DNA of 64,000 nt from Paraburkholderia silviterrae (GCF_004353915.1 NZ_SMRP01000014.1:69471-133470); one strand, 5' to 3'; positions 8,122-18,025 are shown, counted from the stretch's first letter. A program made the numbers and translations. Notes: generated by a model from the letters alone, not told the origin.

Positions 8122-8811
8122 ATGTTTCTTCAAGGCTACGGCCCGCTGATCCTCGCCGGCACCTGGCAGACCGTCAAGCTCTCGGTGCTCTCGCTCGTGC
8201 TCTCGTTCGTGCTCGGCCTCCTCGGCGCGGGGGCGAAGCTCTCGAAAAACCGCGTCGTCTATGGCGCGGGCACGGCCTACACCACGCTCATTCGCGGCGT
8301 GCCTGATCTCGTGCTGATGCTGTTGCTCTTCTACAGCCTGCAGATCTGGCTGAACATGCTGACCGACCGGCTAGGCTGGGACCAGATCGACATCGACCCG
8401 TTCCTTGCGGGCGTCATCGTGCTGGGCTTCATTTACGGCGCGTACTTCACCGAGACCTTCCGCGGCGCCTTTCTCGCGGTGCCGCGCGGCCAGCTCGAAG
8501 CGGGCCACGCCTACGGCATGACCAACTGGCAGGTGTTCAAGCGCATCATGTTCCCGCAGATGATGCGCTTCGCCCTGCCCGGCATCGGCAATAACTGGCA
8601 GGTGCTCGTGAAGTCCACGGCGCTCGTCTCGATCATCGGCCTCGCCGACGTCGTGAAAGCGAGCCAGGACGCCGGCAAGGGCACGTTGCGCTTTTTCTTC
8701 TTCACCCTGCTCGCGGGTGCGATCTATCTCGTCATCACCACGGTCTCGAACTTCGTGCTGATGTATCTCGACAAGCGCTACTCCACCGGTGTGCGCAAGG
8801 CGGATCTCTGA
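8122..8811 (+). CDS. hisQ: Amino-acid ABC transporter permease, HisQ-type
   Basis: A 229-residue inner-membrane permease of the HisMQ family, with about five helices. The EAA loop is near GQLEAGHAYGMTNWQVFKRI, which docks on the ATPase. The start at 8122 begins the usual short periplasmic N terminus; an in-frame start at 8095 would add nine non-conserved residues. It follows the binding-protein gene and precedes the second permease by 19 bases, consistent with one transcript. The pair of permeases forms a heterodimer. Confidence 0.9.
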   Translation: MFLQGYGPLILAGTWQTVKLSVLSLVLSFVLGLLGAGAKLSKNRVVYGAGTAYTTLIRGVPDLVLMLLLFYSLQIWLNMLTDRLGWDQIDIDPFLAGVIVLGFIYGAYFTETFRGAFLAVPRGQLEAGHAYGMTNWQVFKRIMFPQMMRFALPGIGNNWQVLVKSTALVSIIGLADVVKASQDAGKGTLRFFFFTLLAGAIYLVITTVSNFVLMYLDKRYSTGVRKADL

Positions 8812-8830
8812 ACCGCACGAGGCCAAGACC

Positions 8831-9553
8831 ATGCAAGACTTCGTCCAACTGATCCAGCAATACTGGCGCAACTATCTCTATAGCGACGGCTATCACTTCA
8901 CCGGCGTCGCCATCACGGCGTGGCTGCTCGTGATTTCGATCGGCATCGGCTTCTGCCTCTCGGTGCCGCTCGCGGTCGCCCGCGTCTCGAAGCGCAAGTG
9001 GCTCTCCAGACTCGTATGGCTCTACACGTATGTGTTCCGCGGCACGCCGCTCTACGTGCAGTTGCTGCTCTGCTACACGGGCCTCTATAGCCTCGACATC
9101 ATCCGCAACCACGAGCTGACGAGCGCGTTCTTCAGAAGCGGCATGAACTGCACGCTGCTCGCGTTTGCGCTCAACACCTGCGCGTACACCACCGAAATCT
9201 TCGCGGGCGCGATCAAGGCGACGCCCTACGGCGAGATCGAAGCGGCGCGCGCCTACGGCATGTCGCCCTTCACGCTGTATCGCCGCGTGATCCTGCCTTC
9301 GGCGCTGCGCCGGGCGCTCCCCTACTACAGCAACGAAGTCATCCTGATGCTGCACGCAACGACCGTGGCGTTCACGGCCACCGTGCCCGACATCCTGAAG
9401 ATCGCGCGCGACGTGAACTCGGCGACCTACCAGTCGTTCGGCGCCTTCGGCATCGCCGCCCTGCTGTACCTGATCATTTCTTTCACGCTCGTGTGGCTGT
9501 TCCGCCAGGCCGAGCGCCGCTGGCTCGCGTATCTGCGGCCCCAAGGCAAGTGA
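8831..9553 (+). CDS. hisM: Amino-acid ABC transporter permease, HisM-type
   Basis: A 240-residue permease, partner of the preceding one. It has about five helices and an EAA loop near GEIEAARAYGMSPFTLYRRV. The start ATG at 8831 matches the HisM N terminus (a short amphipathic stretch then a helix from about 24). The next gene starts 19 bases after the stop. Together with the neighbours it forms a complete type-I importer for polar amino acids. Confidence 0.9.
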   Translation: MQDFVQLIQQYWRNYLYSDGYHFTGVAITAWLLVISIGIGFCLSVPLAVARVSKRKWLSRLVWLYTYVFRGTPLYVQLLLCYTGLYSLDIIRNHELTSAFFRSGMNCTLLAFALNTCAYTTEIFAGAIKATPYGEIEAARAYGMSPFTLYRRVILPSALRRALPYYSNEVILMLHATTVAFTATVPDILKIARDVNSATYQSFGAFGIAALLYLIISFTLVWLFRQAERRWLAYLRPQGK

Positions 9554-9572
9554 GCCCGCACCGAGGTATTTG

Positions 9573-10355
9573 ATGAACTCCCAGAAGCAGAAACTTTTCG
9601 TCGACTCGCTCCACAAGAAGTACGGCGACCATGAGGTCCTGAAAGGCGTCTCGCTCAAGGCGAACGCCGGCGACGTGATCAGCGTGATCGGCTCGTCCGG
9701 CTCGGGCAAGAGCACGATGCTGCGTTGCATCAACTTCCTCGAGCAGCCCAACGCGGGCCGCATCGTCGTCGACGGCGAGGAAGTGGCGACCCGCGCGGAC
9801 AAGCGCACCGGTGCGCTGCACGCGGCCGACTTGAAGCAGTTGCAGCGCGTGCGCACCAAGCTCGCGATGGTGTTCCAGCACTTCAACCTGTGGTCGCACA
9901 TGAACGTGCTCGAAAACGTGATCGAGGCGCCCGTGCACGTGCTCGGCATCTCGCGCAAGGAAGCCGAGGAGCGCGCGCGCACGTATCTGGAGAAGGTCGG
10001 CCTCGCGCCGCGCGTGGAAAAGCAATATCCCTCGCATCTCTCGGGCGGCCAGCAGCAGCGCGTGGCGATCGCGCGCGCGCTCGCGATGAACCCCGACGTC
10101 ATGCTCTTCGACGAGCCCACTTCGGCGCTCGACCCCGAGCTCGTGGGCGAAGTGCTCAAGGTGATGCAAAAGCTCGCCGAGGAAGGCCGCACGATGATCG
10201 TCGTCACGCATGAAATGGGTTTCGCGCGCAACGTCTCGAACCACGTGATGTTCCTGCACCAGGGCCGCGTGGAAGAGGAAGGCGTGCCGGCCGAAGTGTT
10301 CGCGAATCCGACGAGCGAGCGGCTGCGGCAATTTCTCTCGGGCAGCCTGAAGTAA
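9573..10355 (+). CDS. hisP: Amino-acid ABC transporter ATPase, HisP-type
   Basis: A 260-residue ATPase powering the importer. It has Walker A GSSGSGKST (about 35-43), the family insert after the first subdomain (VDGEEVATRADKR), the signature LSGGQQQRV, Walker B VMLFDEPTSALDP and the switch His in VVTHEM. The start at 9573 has GAGG at a good distance; the track-style TTG three bases earlier is not needed. It is last in the operon and is followed by a strong terminator. Confidence 0.93.
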   Translation: MNSQKQKLFVDSLHKKYGDHEVLKGVSLKANAGDVISVIGSSGSGKSTMLRCINFLEQPNAGRIVVDGEEVATRADKRTGALHAADLKQLQRVRTKLAMVFQHFNLWSHMNVLENVIEAPVHVLGISRKEAEERARTYLEKVGLAPRVEKQYPSHLSGGQQQRVAIARALAMNPDVMLFDEPTSALDPELVGEVLKVMQKLAEEGRTMIVVTHEMGFARNVSNHVMFLHQGRVEEEGVPAEVFANPTSERLRQFLSGSLK

Positions 10356-10413
10356 CGCTCCCGTCTGGTCTCGACTACATCCGATTCCTGGAATGTAGTT
10401 AAAGTAGTATTTC

Positions 10414-10440
10414 AAGGCGCTTTCAGCGCCTTTTCTTTTT
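10414..10440 (+). terminator. Intrinsic terminator of the transporter operon
   Basis: An 8-base stem (AAGGCGCT / AGCGCCTT) with a TTC loop is followed by TTCTTTTT. Confidence 0.9.
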
Positions 10441-10942
10441 GCCTTCGCAATTCTGCCCAACAGCCCGCTTTACGCAGCAAATCCGCGCATTTCGCCTTAC
10501 TCCTGACGATATTTCGCGTCAATAGTGGCAATCCTGAAGATCCTCCGCCAGCAAACGTGTGTGCCTTGTCCTACAAGGCTTTAGACATACTTTTGAGATG
10601 GTGCCGACCACCATCCAGGACGTGCGTATGGCAATTTGACGACACCCCGCCCCTGCCAAGCGATTTCGGTCGCCACTGCCAGTCTTTTTTGCTAAATTAG
10701 TAACCAAAGTAGCAAAACAAAGTTCGTTAAAAGTAGTTTCACTTCAAATAAGAACGGGAGATGCCAGTCAACCAGGGGATCTGCAAGACGACTCGAACAG
10801 GTTGTCCTGCTCGCATCGTTTCCGTACGCCGATCCTCGGGGCACGCTCCCTATGCGACAACTTCTGTCCGCAGCACCCCGAAGGCGCGCGGACGTCTTTC
10901 GCAGTACTTAGGTTGACTCTTTGACAGGGTATGGAGGAGAAG
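10441..10942. other. Porin upstream region, locally AT-rich
   Basis: About 500 bases without a credible gene. The part from about 10480 to 10760 is clearly less GC-rich than its surroundings, as is common for porin promoters. TTGACT and TTGACA occur at about 10914 and 10921, just before the start, but no matching -10 is obvious. A 62-codon minus-strand frame at 10519-10707 lacks a ribosome site and recognisable features. Confidence 0.5.
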
Positions 10943-12103
10943 ATGAAGAAAGCTTTGCTCGCCGCAGCGTTGATGTCGGCTGGCGTAGTCGCGCATGCGC
11001 AAAGCAGCGTGACCCTTTACGGCCGCCTCGATGCAGGCATTGCGTACATGAACGGCATCGGCGTGGGCGGCGGCCCCAATGGCCCCGCGACCAGCGGCAA
11101 GAGCCAGGTTCAACTCGAAAGCGGCTACTGGGGCACCAGCCTCTGGGGCATGAAGGGTGTTGAAGACATCGGCGGCGGCAACAAGGTGCTGTTCCAGTTG
11201 GAAGGCAGCTTCAGCACGGCAACGGGCGCGCTCGGCTCGTCCGGCTCGATCTTCAATCGCTGGGCCACCGTCGGCATGGCCAACGACCAGTTCGGTACGC
11301 TGCTGCTGGGTCGCGAGCTGTTCATCTCGAACGGCATTTGGGACTTCGACCCGTTCGGCCAGTCGAACTGGTCGTCGGCATCGCTCGTACGTGGCCGCAA
11401 CTGGCCGCAGTCCAGCAACAACATTTCGTACCAGTCGCCGAAGCTGTACGGCTTTGACGTGTACGGCCAATACTCGTTCTCGAACCAGACGAGCTGGAAC
11501 GGCAACAGCACGGCAGCCGGCGCCCAAGGTCGTCAAGACGGTATCCAGCTGACCTATACGAGCTCGCTGTTCCAGATCCGCGGCCTGTACGACGAAATCC
11601 GCAACCCGACGAACGGCACGCTCGGCGGCGCGTACGATCCGACCGGCGTCAACGCGGGCAACACCCCTCAAGGCGTCTTCGCCTACTCGCGCGACTACAT
11701 GGCGATGGTCAACGTGTTCCTCGGACCGTTCAAGGTTCAGGGCGGGTACGAAGCCGTCCGCTCCTCGGGCATGACGGGCCAGCTGATCGGCCAGCCGACC
11801 ACGCTCGACCACGAATGGGGTGGCGTGACGTGGCAAGCCACGCCGGCAGCGGCGCTGATCGCGGCGGTCTACCACGTCAACGCCAACAACGGCGGCGGCA
11901 ACGCCACGCTGTACACGGTCGGCGGCTCGTACAACCTGTCCAAGCGCACGCTGCTCGACCTCCAGGTCGCAACGGTGCAGAACAGCAAGTCGGCCAACTT
12001 CGGTCTGAACGCCAACAACTACGGCGATTCGGCTGCGACGACCAACCCGCTCATCGGCCACAGCCAGACCGGCGTGTACGCAGGCATCCAGCACTCGTTC
12101 TAA
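10943..12103 (+). CDS. Outer-membrane porin (OmpC/Gram-negative porin family)
   Basis: A 386-residue trimeric-porin-type protein. A signal peptide (about 1-20, VVAHA then QSSVTLYG) leads into the classic Burkholderiales porin start SSVTLYGRLDAGIAY. Many short amphipathic strands follow, a PxFG-like constriction region is less clear, and the protein ends in HSF with the terminal Phe needed for barrel insertion. The start at 10943 has GGAGGAGA just upstream; the ATG at 10931 lies before that site. It probably forms a general diffusion channel. It is a single-gene unit with its own terminator. Confidence 0.94.
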   Translation: MKKALLAAALMSAGVVAHAQSSVTLYGRLDAGIAYMNGIGVGGGPNGPATSGKSQVQLESGYWGTSLWGMKGVEDIGGGNKVLFQLEGSFSTATGALGSSGSIFNRWATVGMANDQFGTLLLGRELFISNGIWDFDPFGQSNWSSASLVRGRNWPQSSNNISYQSPKLYGFDVYGQYSFSNQTSWNGNSTAAGAQGRQDGIQLTYTSSLFQIRGLYDEIRNPTNGTLGGAYDPTGVNAGNTPQGVFAYSRDYMAMVNVFLGPFKVQGGYEAVRSSGMTGQLIGQPTTLDHEWGGVTWQATPAAALIAAVYHVNANNGGGNATLYTVGGSYNLSKRTLLDLQVATVQNSKSANFGLNANNYGDSAATTNPLIGHSQTGVYAGIQHSF

Positions 12104-12167
12104 GTTGCAGCGAGTGTAGACAGTACAGTTTCATCCACGTTTTCACGCTGCTGCGAGAGGCGCGTAT

Positions 12168-12204
12168 CGGTGCGATATCCCAAACGGGTATCGCACCGTT
12201 TTTT
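12168..12204 (+). terminator. Intrinsic terminator of the porin gene
   Basis: A 10-base stem (CGGTGCGATA / TATCGCACCG), extendable by CCC/GGG inside the loop, is followed by a run of six T. Confidence 0.9.
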
Positions 12205-12282
12205 ATGGTGGGGACGGGCCGCGCGAGCGGTGCCGTCCCCTGTTTCTTTGTAGTGGTGCTGCGAAGCGGGGGCGCTGGCGCC

Positions 12283-12621
12283 TCAAACCGCCGCTTCGTT
12301 TTCTTCGCCCGTGCGGATGCGGATCACACGCTCGACATCGGTGACGAAAATCTTGCCGTCGCCGATCTTGCCCGTGCGGGCCGCGCCGATGATCGCGTCG
12401 ATCACCTGGTCGGTCTGGTCGTTGGCGACCACCACCTCGATCTTCACCTTGGGCAGGAAGTCCACCACGTACTCGGCACCACGGTAGAGCTCCGTGTGGC
12501 CCTTCTGGCGGCCGAAGCCCTTCACTTCGGTGACGGTCAGGCCCGTGAGGCCCACTTCGGCGAGCGCCTCGCGCACTTCGTCGAGCTTGAACGGTTTGAT
12601 GACGGCGGTGATGCGTTTCAT
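12283..12621 (-). CDS. glnB: Nitrogen regulatory protein PII
   Basis: A 112-residue PII trimer subunit, nearly identical in layout to GlnB: MKRITAVIKPFKLDEVREAL, then the T-loop GHTELYRGAEYVVDF with the uridylylation Tyr51, and the C-terminal VIRIRTGEE. It senses ATP/ADP and 2-oxoglutarate and signals nitrogen status to glutamine synthetase control. It lies 98 bases downstream of the NAD+ synthetase gene on the same strand, so the two may be cotranscribed; both use or respond to glutamine/nitrogen supply. No amtB is adjacent, which favours GlnB over GlnK. Confidence 0.95.
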   Translation of the reverse strand: MKRITAVIKPFKLDEVREALAEVGLTGLTVTEVKGFGRQKGHTELYRGAEYVVDFLPKVKIEVVVANDQTDQVIDAIIGAARTGKIGDGKIFVTDVERVIRIRTGEENEAAV

Positions 12622-12719
12622 GACGATCCTCTCTGACTCAGTTGATATGCGGGTTATGTGTGGCTTGTCGGCCGGAAATTCGGCGACGGTCCTGCGATTT
12701 TACGCTGTGCGAGTCCATA

Positions 12720-14840
12720 TCAAGACGCGGCGGCAGGCGGCGGCGCGCTCGCGCGCTCCGCGTCGGGCACGCGCTCGAGATCCGCGAGCCACACTGCCGA
12801 CTCCGAATCGCTCGGCGCGCGCCAGTCGCCGCGTGGCGAAAGCGAGCCACCCGAGCCCACCTTCGGGGCGTTCGGAATGCAGGTGCGCTTGAACTGGCTC
12901 GTGCGGAAGAAGCGGTCGAGGAAGATGCGCAGGTTGCGCTTGATGGCCGCGAGATCGTACTGATTGCGCGCGACCTTCGCGTTCTCGGGCCATGCGCCCG
13001 TCTCGCGGTCGCGCCACGCATGGCGCGCGAGGAACGCGACCTTCGATGGGGCGAAGCCGAAGCGCAGCGTGTAGTAGAGGTTGAAGTCCTGCAGCTCGTA
13101 CGGGCCGATCGTGCTTTCGGTCTTCTGCTCGGGTGCGCCATCGGATTTGCCGGGGATCAGCTCGGGGCTGATGTCGGTGGCGAGGATCGCTTCGAGCACG
13201 TCGCGGCCGCTCTCGCCGTTCTGGCCGATCTGCCCCGTCTCCGCGACCCAGCGCACGAGGTGCGTGATGAGCGTCTTCGGCACACTGGCGTTCACGTTGT
13301 AGTGCGACATGTGATCGCCTACGCCATAGGTGCACCAGCCGAGCGCGAGCTCGGAGAGATCGCCCGTGCCAATCACGATCGCGTGATTGAAGTTGGCGAG
13401 GCGGAACAGATGGTTCGTGCGCTCGCCCGCCTGCACGTTCTCGAATGTGATGTCGTAGCTCTCCTTGCCCGCCGAATACGGATGGCCCAGGTCTTCGAGC
13501 ATCTGCATGCAGCTCTGGCGAATGTCGATCTCGCGCGCCGTGCAGCCCACCAGCGCCATGAGCTCGCGCGCCTGGCGCAGCGTGCGCTCGCTGGTCGCGA
13601 AGCCCGGCATGGTGTACGCGAGAATATTGGCGCGCGGCAGCCCGAGGCGGTCCATCGCCTTCGCGCAAACCAGCAGCGCGTGCGTGGAATCGAGCCCGCC
13701 CGACACGCCGATCACCACCTTCTTGATGCCGGCCTGCGAGAGCCGCTGCACGAGCGCTTGCACCTGGATGTTGTAGACCTCGTTGCAGCGCTCGTCGCGG
13801 CGCTTCGGATCGGCCGGCACGTAAGGGAAGCGCTCGACGCGGCGCGCGAGCGCCAGCGTCTCCTGCTCCCACGCGCCCCTGGCCGCCGCCGCGCCACCCG
13901 CGAGCTCACAGCGGATCACGCGGAACTTCGCGACCTCGTCGGCGTGGCGGCGCACCGAATCGCCGAAGGTGGTCTGGCGGATACGCTCCTGCTGGAGTCG
14001 ATCGAGATCGACGTCGGCGTAGATCAGGTGCGAGTCGTCCAGAAAGCGCTCGGACTGCGCAAGCAGCTCGCCGTTTTCGTAGACCAGCGCCTGGCCGTCC
14101 CAGGCCATGTCGGTGGTCGATTCGCCCTGGCCCGCCGAGGTGTAGAGATAGGCGGCGAGGCAGCGCGCCGACTGCTGCGAGACCAGCTGATGCCGATACC
14201 CCGCCTTGCCCACCACCACGTTCGACGCGGAAAGATTGACGAGCACCGAAGCGCCCGCGAGCGCCGCGAACGACGACGGCGGAATCGGCACCCAGACGTC
14301 TTCGCAGATCTCCACGTGAAAGCGCAGGCCCGGAATTTGTGCCGCTTCGAACAGCAGCGACGCGCCGAACGGCACGTCCTCTCCGACGAGGCGCACGGTG
14401 TCGGTGCTCGCGCAATCGGCGGCGCTGAACTGGCGCGGCTCGTAGAACTCGCCGTAGTTCGGCAGATAGCTCTTGGGCACGACGCCCGCCACGCGCCCGC
14501 CCGCCACAACCGCCGCGCAGTTGAAGAGCGCATGGCCGACGCGCACCGGCAGCCCCACGATCATCACGAGCGGCAGCTTGGCCGACGCCGCCACGATCTG
14601 CGCCAGCGCGCGCTCGCAGGCGTCCAGCAGCGCCTGCTGGTGGAAGAGATCGTCGCAGCTATAGGCAGACAGGCCCAGCTCGGGAAACGCGATCAGCGCC
14701 GCGCCGCCGGCTGCGGCCTCGCGCGCGAGCGCGAGCGTCTGTTCGGCATTGAAGGCCGGATCGGCCACGCGGCAGCGCGGCACGCCCACGGCCACGCGCG
14801 CGAAGCCATGCGAATAGAGATTGAAGAAGCGCTCTGTCAT
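12720..14840 (-). CDS. nadE: Glutamine-dependent NAD+ synthetase
   Basis: A 706-residue two-domain enzyme making NAD+ from nicotinate adenine dinucleotide, ATP and glutamine. The N-terminal nitrilase-like glutaminase carries the triad Glu54 (FPELGLSAY), Lys123 (VPKSYLPNYGE) and Cys179 (EICEDVW). The C-terminal synthetase has the PP-loop SGGLDST at about residue 380. Length and order match the long glutamine-using NadE. The start at 14840 gives the standard N terminus. It precedes glnB on the same strand. Confidence 0.95.
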   Translation of the reverse strand: MTERFFNLYSHGFARVAVGVPRCRVADPAFNAEQTLALAREAAAGGAALIAFPELGLSAYSCDDLFHQQALLDACERALAQIVAASAKLPLVMIVGLPVRVGHALFNCAAVVAGGRVAGVVPKSYLPNYGEFYEPRQFSAADCASTDTVRLVGEDVPFGASLLFEAAQIPGLRFHVEICEDVWVPIPPSSFAALAGASVLVNLSASNVVVGKAGYRHQLVSQQSARCLAAYLYTSAGQGESTTDMAWDGQALVYENGELLAQSERFLDDSHLIYADVDLDRLQQERIRQTTFGDSVRRHADEVAKFRVIRCELAGGAAAARGAWEQETLALARRVERFPYVPADPKRRDERCNEVYNIQVQALVQRLSQAGIKKVVIGVSGGLDSTHALLVCAKAMDRLGLPRANILAYTMPGFATSERTLRQARELMALVGCTAREIDIRQSCMQMLEDLGHPYSAGKESYDITFENVQAGERTNHLFRLANFNHAIVIGTGDLSELALGWCTYGVGDHMSHYNVNASVPKTLITHLVRWVAETGQIGQNGESGRDVLEAILATDISPELIPGKSDGAPEQKTESTIGPYELQDFNLYYTLRFGFAPSKVAFLARHAWRDRETGAWPENAKVARNQYDLAAIKRNLRIFLDRFFRTSQFKRTCIPNAPKVGSGGSLSPRGDWRAPSDSESAVWLADLERVPDAERASAPPPAAAS

Positions 14841-14936
14841 TTGGATAACCGATAAGCGATGGGGGCCGCGACATCTGCTGGCGCTCGGGCCATCCCGGCA
14901 TTGCGGCCCTCACCCGTTCGGGTGGATTGCTTTACC

Positions 14937-16172
14937 ATGACCGTTTGCCGCGGCGCCGCGAGACTCGCGTGTGTGCCGGGCGCCAAGCCACAACGGGCAC
15001 GCAAGTTGAATAAGGAACATTTCGATTATCGCACGGGCATTCTCGGCTCACCGGCCGAGGTCGACGCCGCGCAATGGAACGCGCTGCTCGCGCGCCAGGG
15101 CCAGCCGACACCCTTTTTGCGTCACGAATTCCTCGCGGCGCTCGACGCCGCGCGCTGCGCCACGCCCGATGCGGGCTGGGCGCCGCAGTTCGTCACGCTC
15201 ACCGACTCGCGCACGGGGCAGCTCGCCGCCGCGGCGCCCGTCTACCTGAAGGGCCACTCGTACGGGGAGTACGTGTTCGACTGGGCCTGGGCCGATGCGT
15301 ACAAGCGCAACGGCCTCGAGTACTACCCGAAGCTGCTGTGCGCGGTGCCCTTCACGCCCGTGCAGGGCACACGCCTCCTGGCCGCCGACGACGCCGCGCG
15401 CCGCCATCTGGCCGCCACGCTGGTCGCGTTCGCCGAGCAGGCCGACGTCTCCTCGCTGCACGTGCTCTTTCCCACCGCAGAGGACGCGGCGATGCTCACC
15501 GACCTCGGCATGATGCAGCGCGAAGGCGTGCAGTTTCACTGGCTCAACGACGGCTACCGCGACTTCGACGACTTTCTCTCGACGCTCGAGCAGAAAAAGC
15601 GCAAGAACATCCGCGCCGAGCGGCGCAAGGTGCGCGACGCGGGCGTGACGCACCGGCGCATTCGCGGCGAGGACATCCGCGACGAACACTGGCGCTTCTT
15701 CAGCCGCTGCTACCGCCAGACGTACCGCGAGCATTTTTCGTCGCCGTATCTGAATCTCGACTTCTTCCGCACGATCGGCGAGACGATGCCCGAGAACCTG
15801 ATGCTCGTGATCGCCGAGTACGAGGGCAAGCCGATCGCGAGCTCGCTCGTCGTCTATCAGCGCGACGAGAGCGGCGGGACGCTCTACGGCCGTTATTGGG
15901 GCGCGCTCGAACACGTGCCCTGCCTGCACTTCGAGACCGCCTACTATCAGCCGCTGGAGTTTTGCATCGAGGAGAAGCTCGCCGCTTTCGAAGGCGGCGC
16001 GCAGGGCGAGCACAAGATGGCGCGCGGCTTCATGCCCACCGTCACGCGCTCGGCGCACTGGCTCGCGCATCCCGCGTTCGCCGACGCCGTCGCCCACTTT
16101 CTCAAGAGCGAGACCAACCAGATTCATGCCTACGTGCACGAGCTGAACGAGCACAACCCGTTTCGCGCATGA
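14937..16172 (+). CDS. GNAT/FemAB-like N-acetyltransferase (DUF482/PF04339 type)
   Basis: A protein of about 411 residues with the features of the peptidogalycan-biosynthesis/GNAT family: PTPFLRHEFLAALD near the start, a basic KKRKNIRAERRKV segment, and the C-terminal ARGFMPT and LNEHNPFR motifs. It is cytosolic, with no signal peptide. Substrate is unknown; related proteins are proposed to transfer acyl or aminoacyl groups. The start is uncertain: ATG 14937 has a weak GGTGGA upstream, while TTG 15006 fits conservation (NKEHFDYRTG) and the frame opens at 14859. It is divergent from nadE. Confidence 0.8.
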   Translation: MTVCRGAARLACVPGAKPQRARKLNKEHFDYRTGILGSPAEVDAAQWNALLARQGQPTPFLRHEFLAALDAARCATPDAGWAPQFVTLTDSRTGQLAAAAPVYLKGHSYGEYVFDWAWADAYKRNGLEYYPKLLCAVPFTPVQGTRLLAADDAARRHLAATLVAFAEQADVSSLHVLFPTAEDAAMLTDLGMMQREGVQFHWLNDGYRDFDDFLSTLEQKKRKNIRAERRKVRDAGVTHRRIRGEDIRDEHWRFFSRCYRQTYREHFSSPYLNLDFFRTIGETMPENLMLVIAEYEGKPIASSLVVYQRDESGGTLYGRYWGALEHVPCLHFETAYYQPLEFCIEEKLAAFEGGAQGEHKMARGFMPTVTRSAHWLAHPAFADAVAHFLKSETNQIHAYVHELNEHNPFRA

Positions 16173-16240
16173 TGCGGCGGGCGGCTGCGCGCACGCCGCC
16201 ACCGCCTGTGAAACTTGCCTCGCTCGCTACCGCGTGAGCC

Positions 16241-18025
16241 CTACTGCCTGAACCAGCGGTGTGCGGCGTTATCGACGATCATCTTCGCGTGCGCGTCGGT
16301 CTTCGCCTTGATCTCGGCAAGCTCGGCGGGCGTCATGCTCGCATTCGAGCACGCGCTGCGGTAGTCGGTGAACTTGAGCCCGCAAGTCAGCGCCATCTGC
16401 TTGCCAAGCTGCACGTCGCCGCTGTCGCGATAGAACGCAATCATGTCGGGCCACGTCTTCGGCGCCTGCCCGAAATACGCGAACTGCGCTTCGAGAAACG
16501 CACGCGCCTGGGCGCGGTTGGTCGCCATCATCGCGTCCGCGAGCCAGACCTGCATGCGCCACGAACGCTCCGGCGACTTCAGGTTGCGCGCGAAAATCTG
16601 CACCGGCCCCTCGTTCGAACGCGCATGCGAAAGCGCGAGCGCATTGGCCAGATAGAAGTCCGGGGCGGCGTCGTTTGCGCTCGCGCCCGAGGCCGCCTTC
16701 TGCGCGAGCCGCCAGGCGTCGGCGTAACGATGCTCGGCCTGGGCCTCGTCGATGTCGGCGAGCATCGCGTAGTGCGCGAGCACTTCCTTCGTGCGCCGCT
16801 GGTTGCGCGCCGCTTCCCACGGCGCCGTCGTCGCCGGCACACGCTTGCCCGCGATCAGGCCCGCCACCGCACGGCTCAGATCGTCCTCGCGCGCGGCGCC
16901 TTCGGGGTGCGTCTCGCGCATCGACGCCATGCCCTTCGCGAACGCTTCGTCGAGCATGCGCTGCGCGTCGAACGCGCCCGTGTTCAAGCTCACCTGGCCT
17001 TGCGTGAGCATGCCGTTGAGCTTCGCGAGCGCGTCATTGAGACCCTGGAGCGCCTGCGCGGGCCCCGACGGCGCCGCTGCGGCCACCGCCGACGAAGCCC
17101 CCGAAGCGCCGGGCGCAGGCGCCGCGGCCTGCATGGCGGGCGCCGGCTGCGCGGCCGGCACGGCATGAGCGGACGCCCCCTGAACCTTCGCGAGCGTGTC
17201 GGCGCGGATCTTCTCGCGCATCGCATCGTCCTGAGCCTTTTGCAGCTGCTCGTCGCGCTTGCGCGCGGCGGCGTCGTAGGAGTCGATGCGCTCGAGAAAC
17301 GCCTTGAAGCCGTGGATATACGAGTACCCGCAGCGCAAACTCACGGTGGCGCCGAACAAGTCGGCCTGCTCCTCGATGCTGCGCTGCCAGGCCGGCATGA
17401 GCACCATCGTGCCGACGCCCTGCACCAGCGCGATCTTGTCGAGCCCGTTCCAGCCGTGATCGATGACCTTGCGATTCACCCAGGACCACGTCACGCCCGC
17501 GAGCAACGTGGAGGTGTCGCCGGCGTTGCGCACGTCGTAGACCGCGTAGTGGTTCAGATAGATGTGACCGTACTCGTGCGAGAGGATCGCGAAGATCTCG
17601 TCCTCCGACTCCGCCGACATCAGCCAGCCGATCGGAATGTAGATATTGCCCGCCGCCGTGGAGCTTGCGTTGAGCGACGTGTCCGAGGTGACGTGGACCG
17701 TCACGGGCCAATCGGTGGTGCCGGTCGCGACCTTGACCTTCATGAGCAGGCCGTTGAGGTACTGCTCCATCTCCGGCATCGAGACGAGCCCCCAGCCGTC
17801 CGCGCGGTGATCGTTGAGATCCTGCTTCGCGTCGGGCCACGTGTGCGGGGGCGCGGCCGGCAGCTCGCCGGCGGTCTTCACGACGGCCTTCTGCGGCGCG
17901 CCGGGCGCAAGCGATGTGAGGTCGGTCGGGATCGACAGATTCGCGCAGGCCCCGAGCGCGAGCGCGAGCGCGCACGCGAGCGCGGCGGCGCGAGGCGCCG
18001 CGCGCCGCAAGATGGGCGGCCTCAT
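16241..18025 (-). CDS. M48-family metallopeptidase lipoprotein with long C-terminal region
   Basis: A 594-residue predicted lipoprotein. A signal peptide ends in lipobox LGAC (Cys27). The peptidase core carries the zinc motif HEYGH at 150-154 in SHEYGHIYLNH. A linker rich in Ala, Pro and Gln follows (about 280-360), then a helical, probably TPR-like C-terminal half (about 400-590). M48 lipoproteins such as BepA/LoiP act on outer-membrane assembly in the periplasm. The start codon overlaps the stop of the upstream SH3-like gene (ATGA), so the two are translationally coupled. It is the last gene of a cluster with a CHASE2 membrane protein. The specific substrate is unknown. Confidence 0.88.
   Translation of the reverse strand: MRPPILRRAAPRAAALACALALALGACANLSIPTDLTSLAPGAPQKAVVKTAGELPAAPPHTWPDAKQDLNDHRADGWGLVSMPEMEQYLNGLLMKVKVATGTTDWPVTVHVTSDTSLNASSTAAGNIYIPIGWLMSAESEDEIFAILSHEYGHIYLNHYAVYDVRNAGDTSTLLAGVTWSWVNRKVIDHGWNGLDKIALVQGVGTMVLMPAWQRSIEEQADLFGATVSLRCGYSYIHGFKAFLERIDSYDAAARKRDEQLQKAQDDAMREKIRADTLAKVQGASAHAVPAAQPAPAMQAAAPAPGASGASSAVAAAAPSGPAQALQGLNDALAKLNGMLTQGQVSLNTGAFDAQRMLDEAFAKGMASMRETHPEGAAREDDLSRAVAGLIAGKRVPATTAPWEAARNQRRTKEVLAHYAMLADIDEAQAEHRYADAWRLAQKAASGASANDAAPDFYLANALALSHARSNEGPVQIFARNLKSPERSWRMQVWLADAMMATNRAQARAFLEAQFAYFGQAPKTWPDMIAFYRDSGDVQLGKQMALTCGLKFTDYRSACSNASMTPAELAEIKAKTDAHAKMIVDNAAHRWFRQ

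Noticed and set aside
10519..10707. 62-codon minus-strand frame upstream of the porin
   Set aside because: No ribosome site, no conserved pattern and AT-rich promoter-like context.
12642..14855. 737-codon plus-strand open frame
   Set aside because: It is fully antisense to nadE, whose catalytic motifs are intact; the product is Arg/His/Leu-rich with no domain. It is a GC-rich shadow frame.
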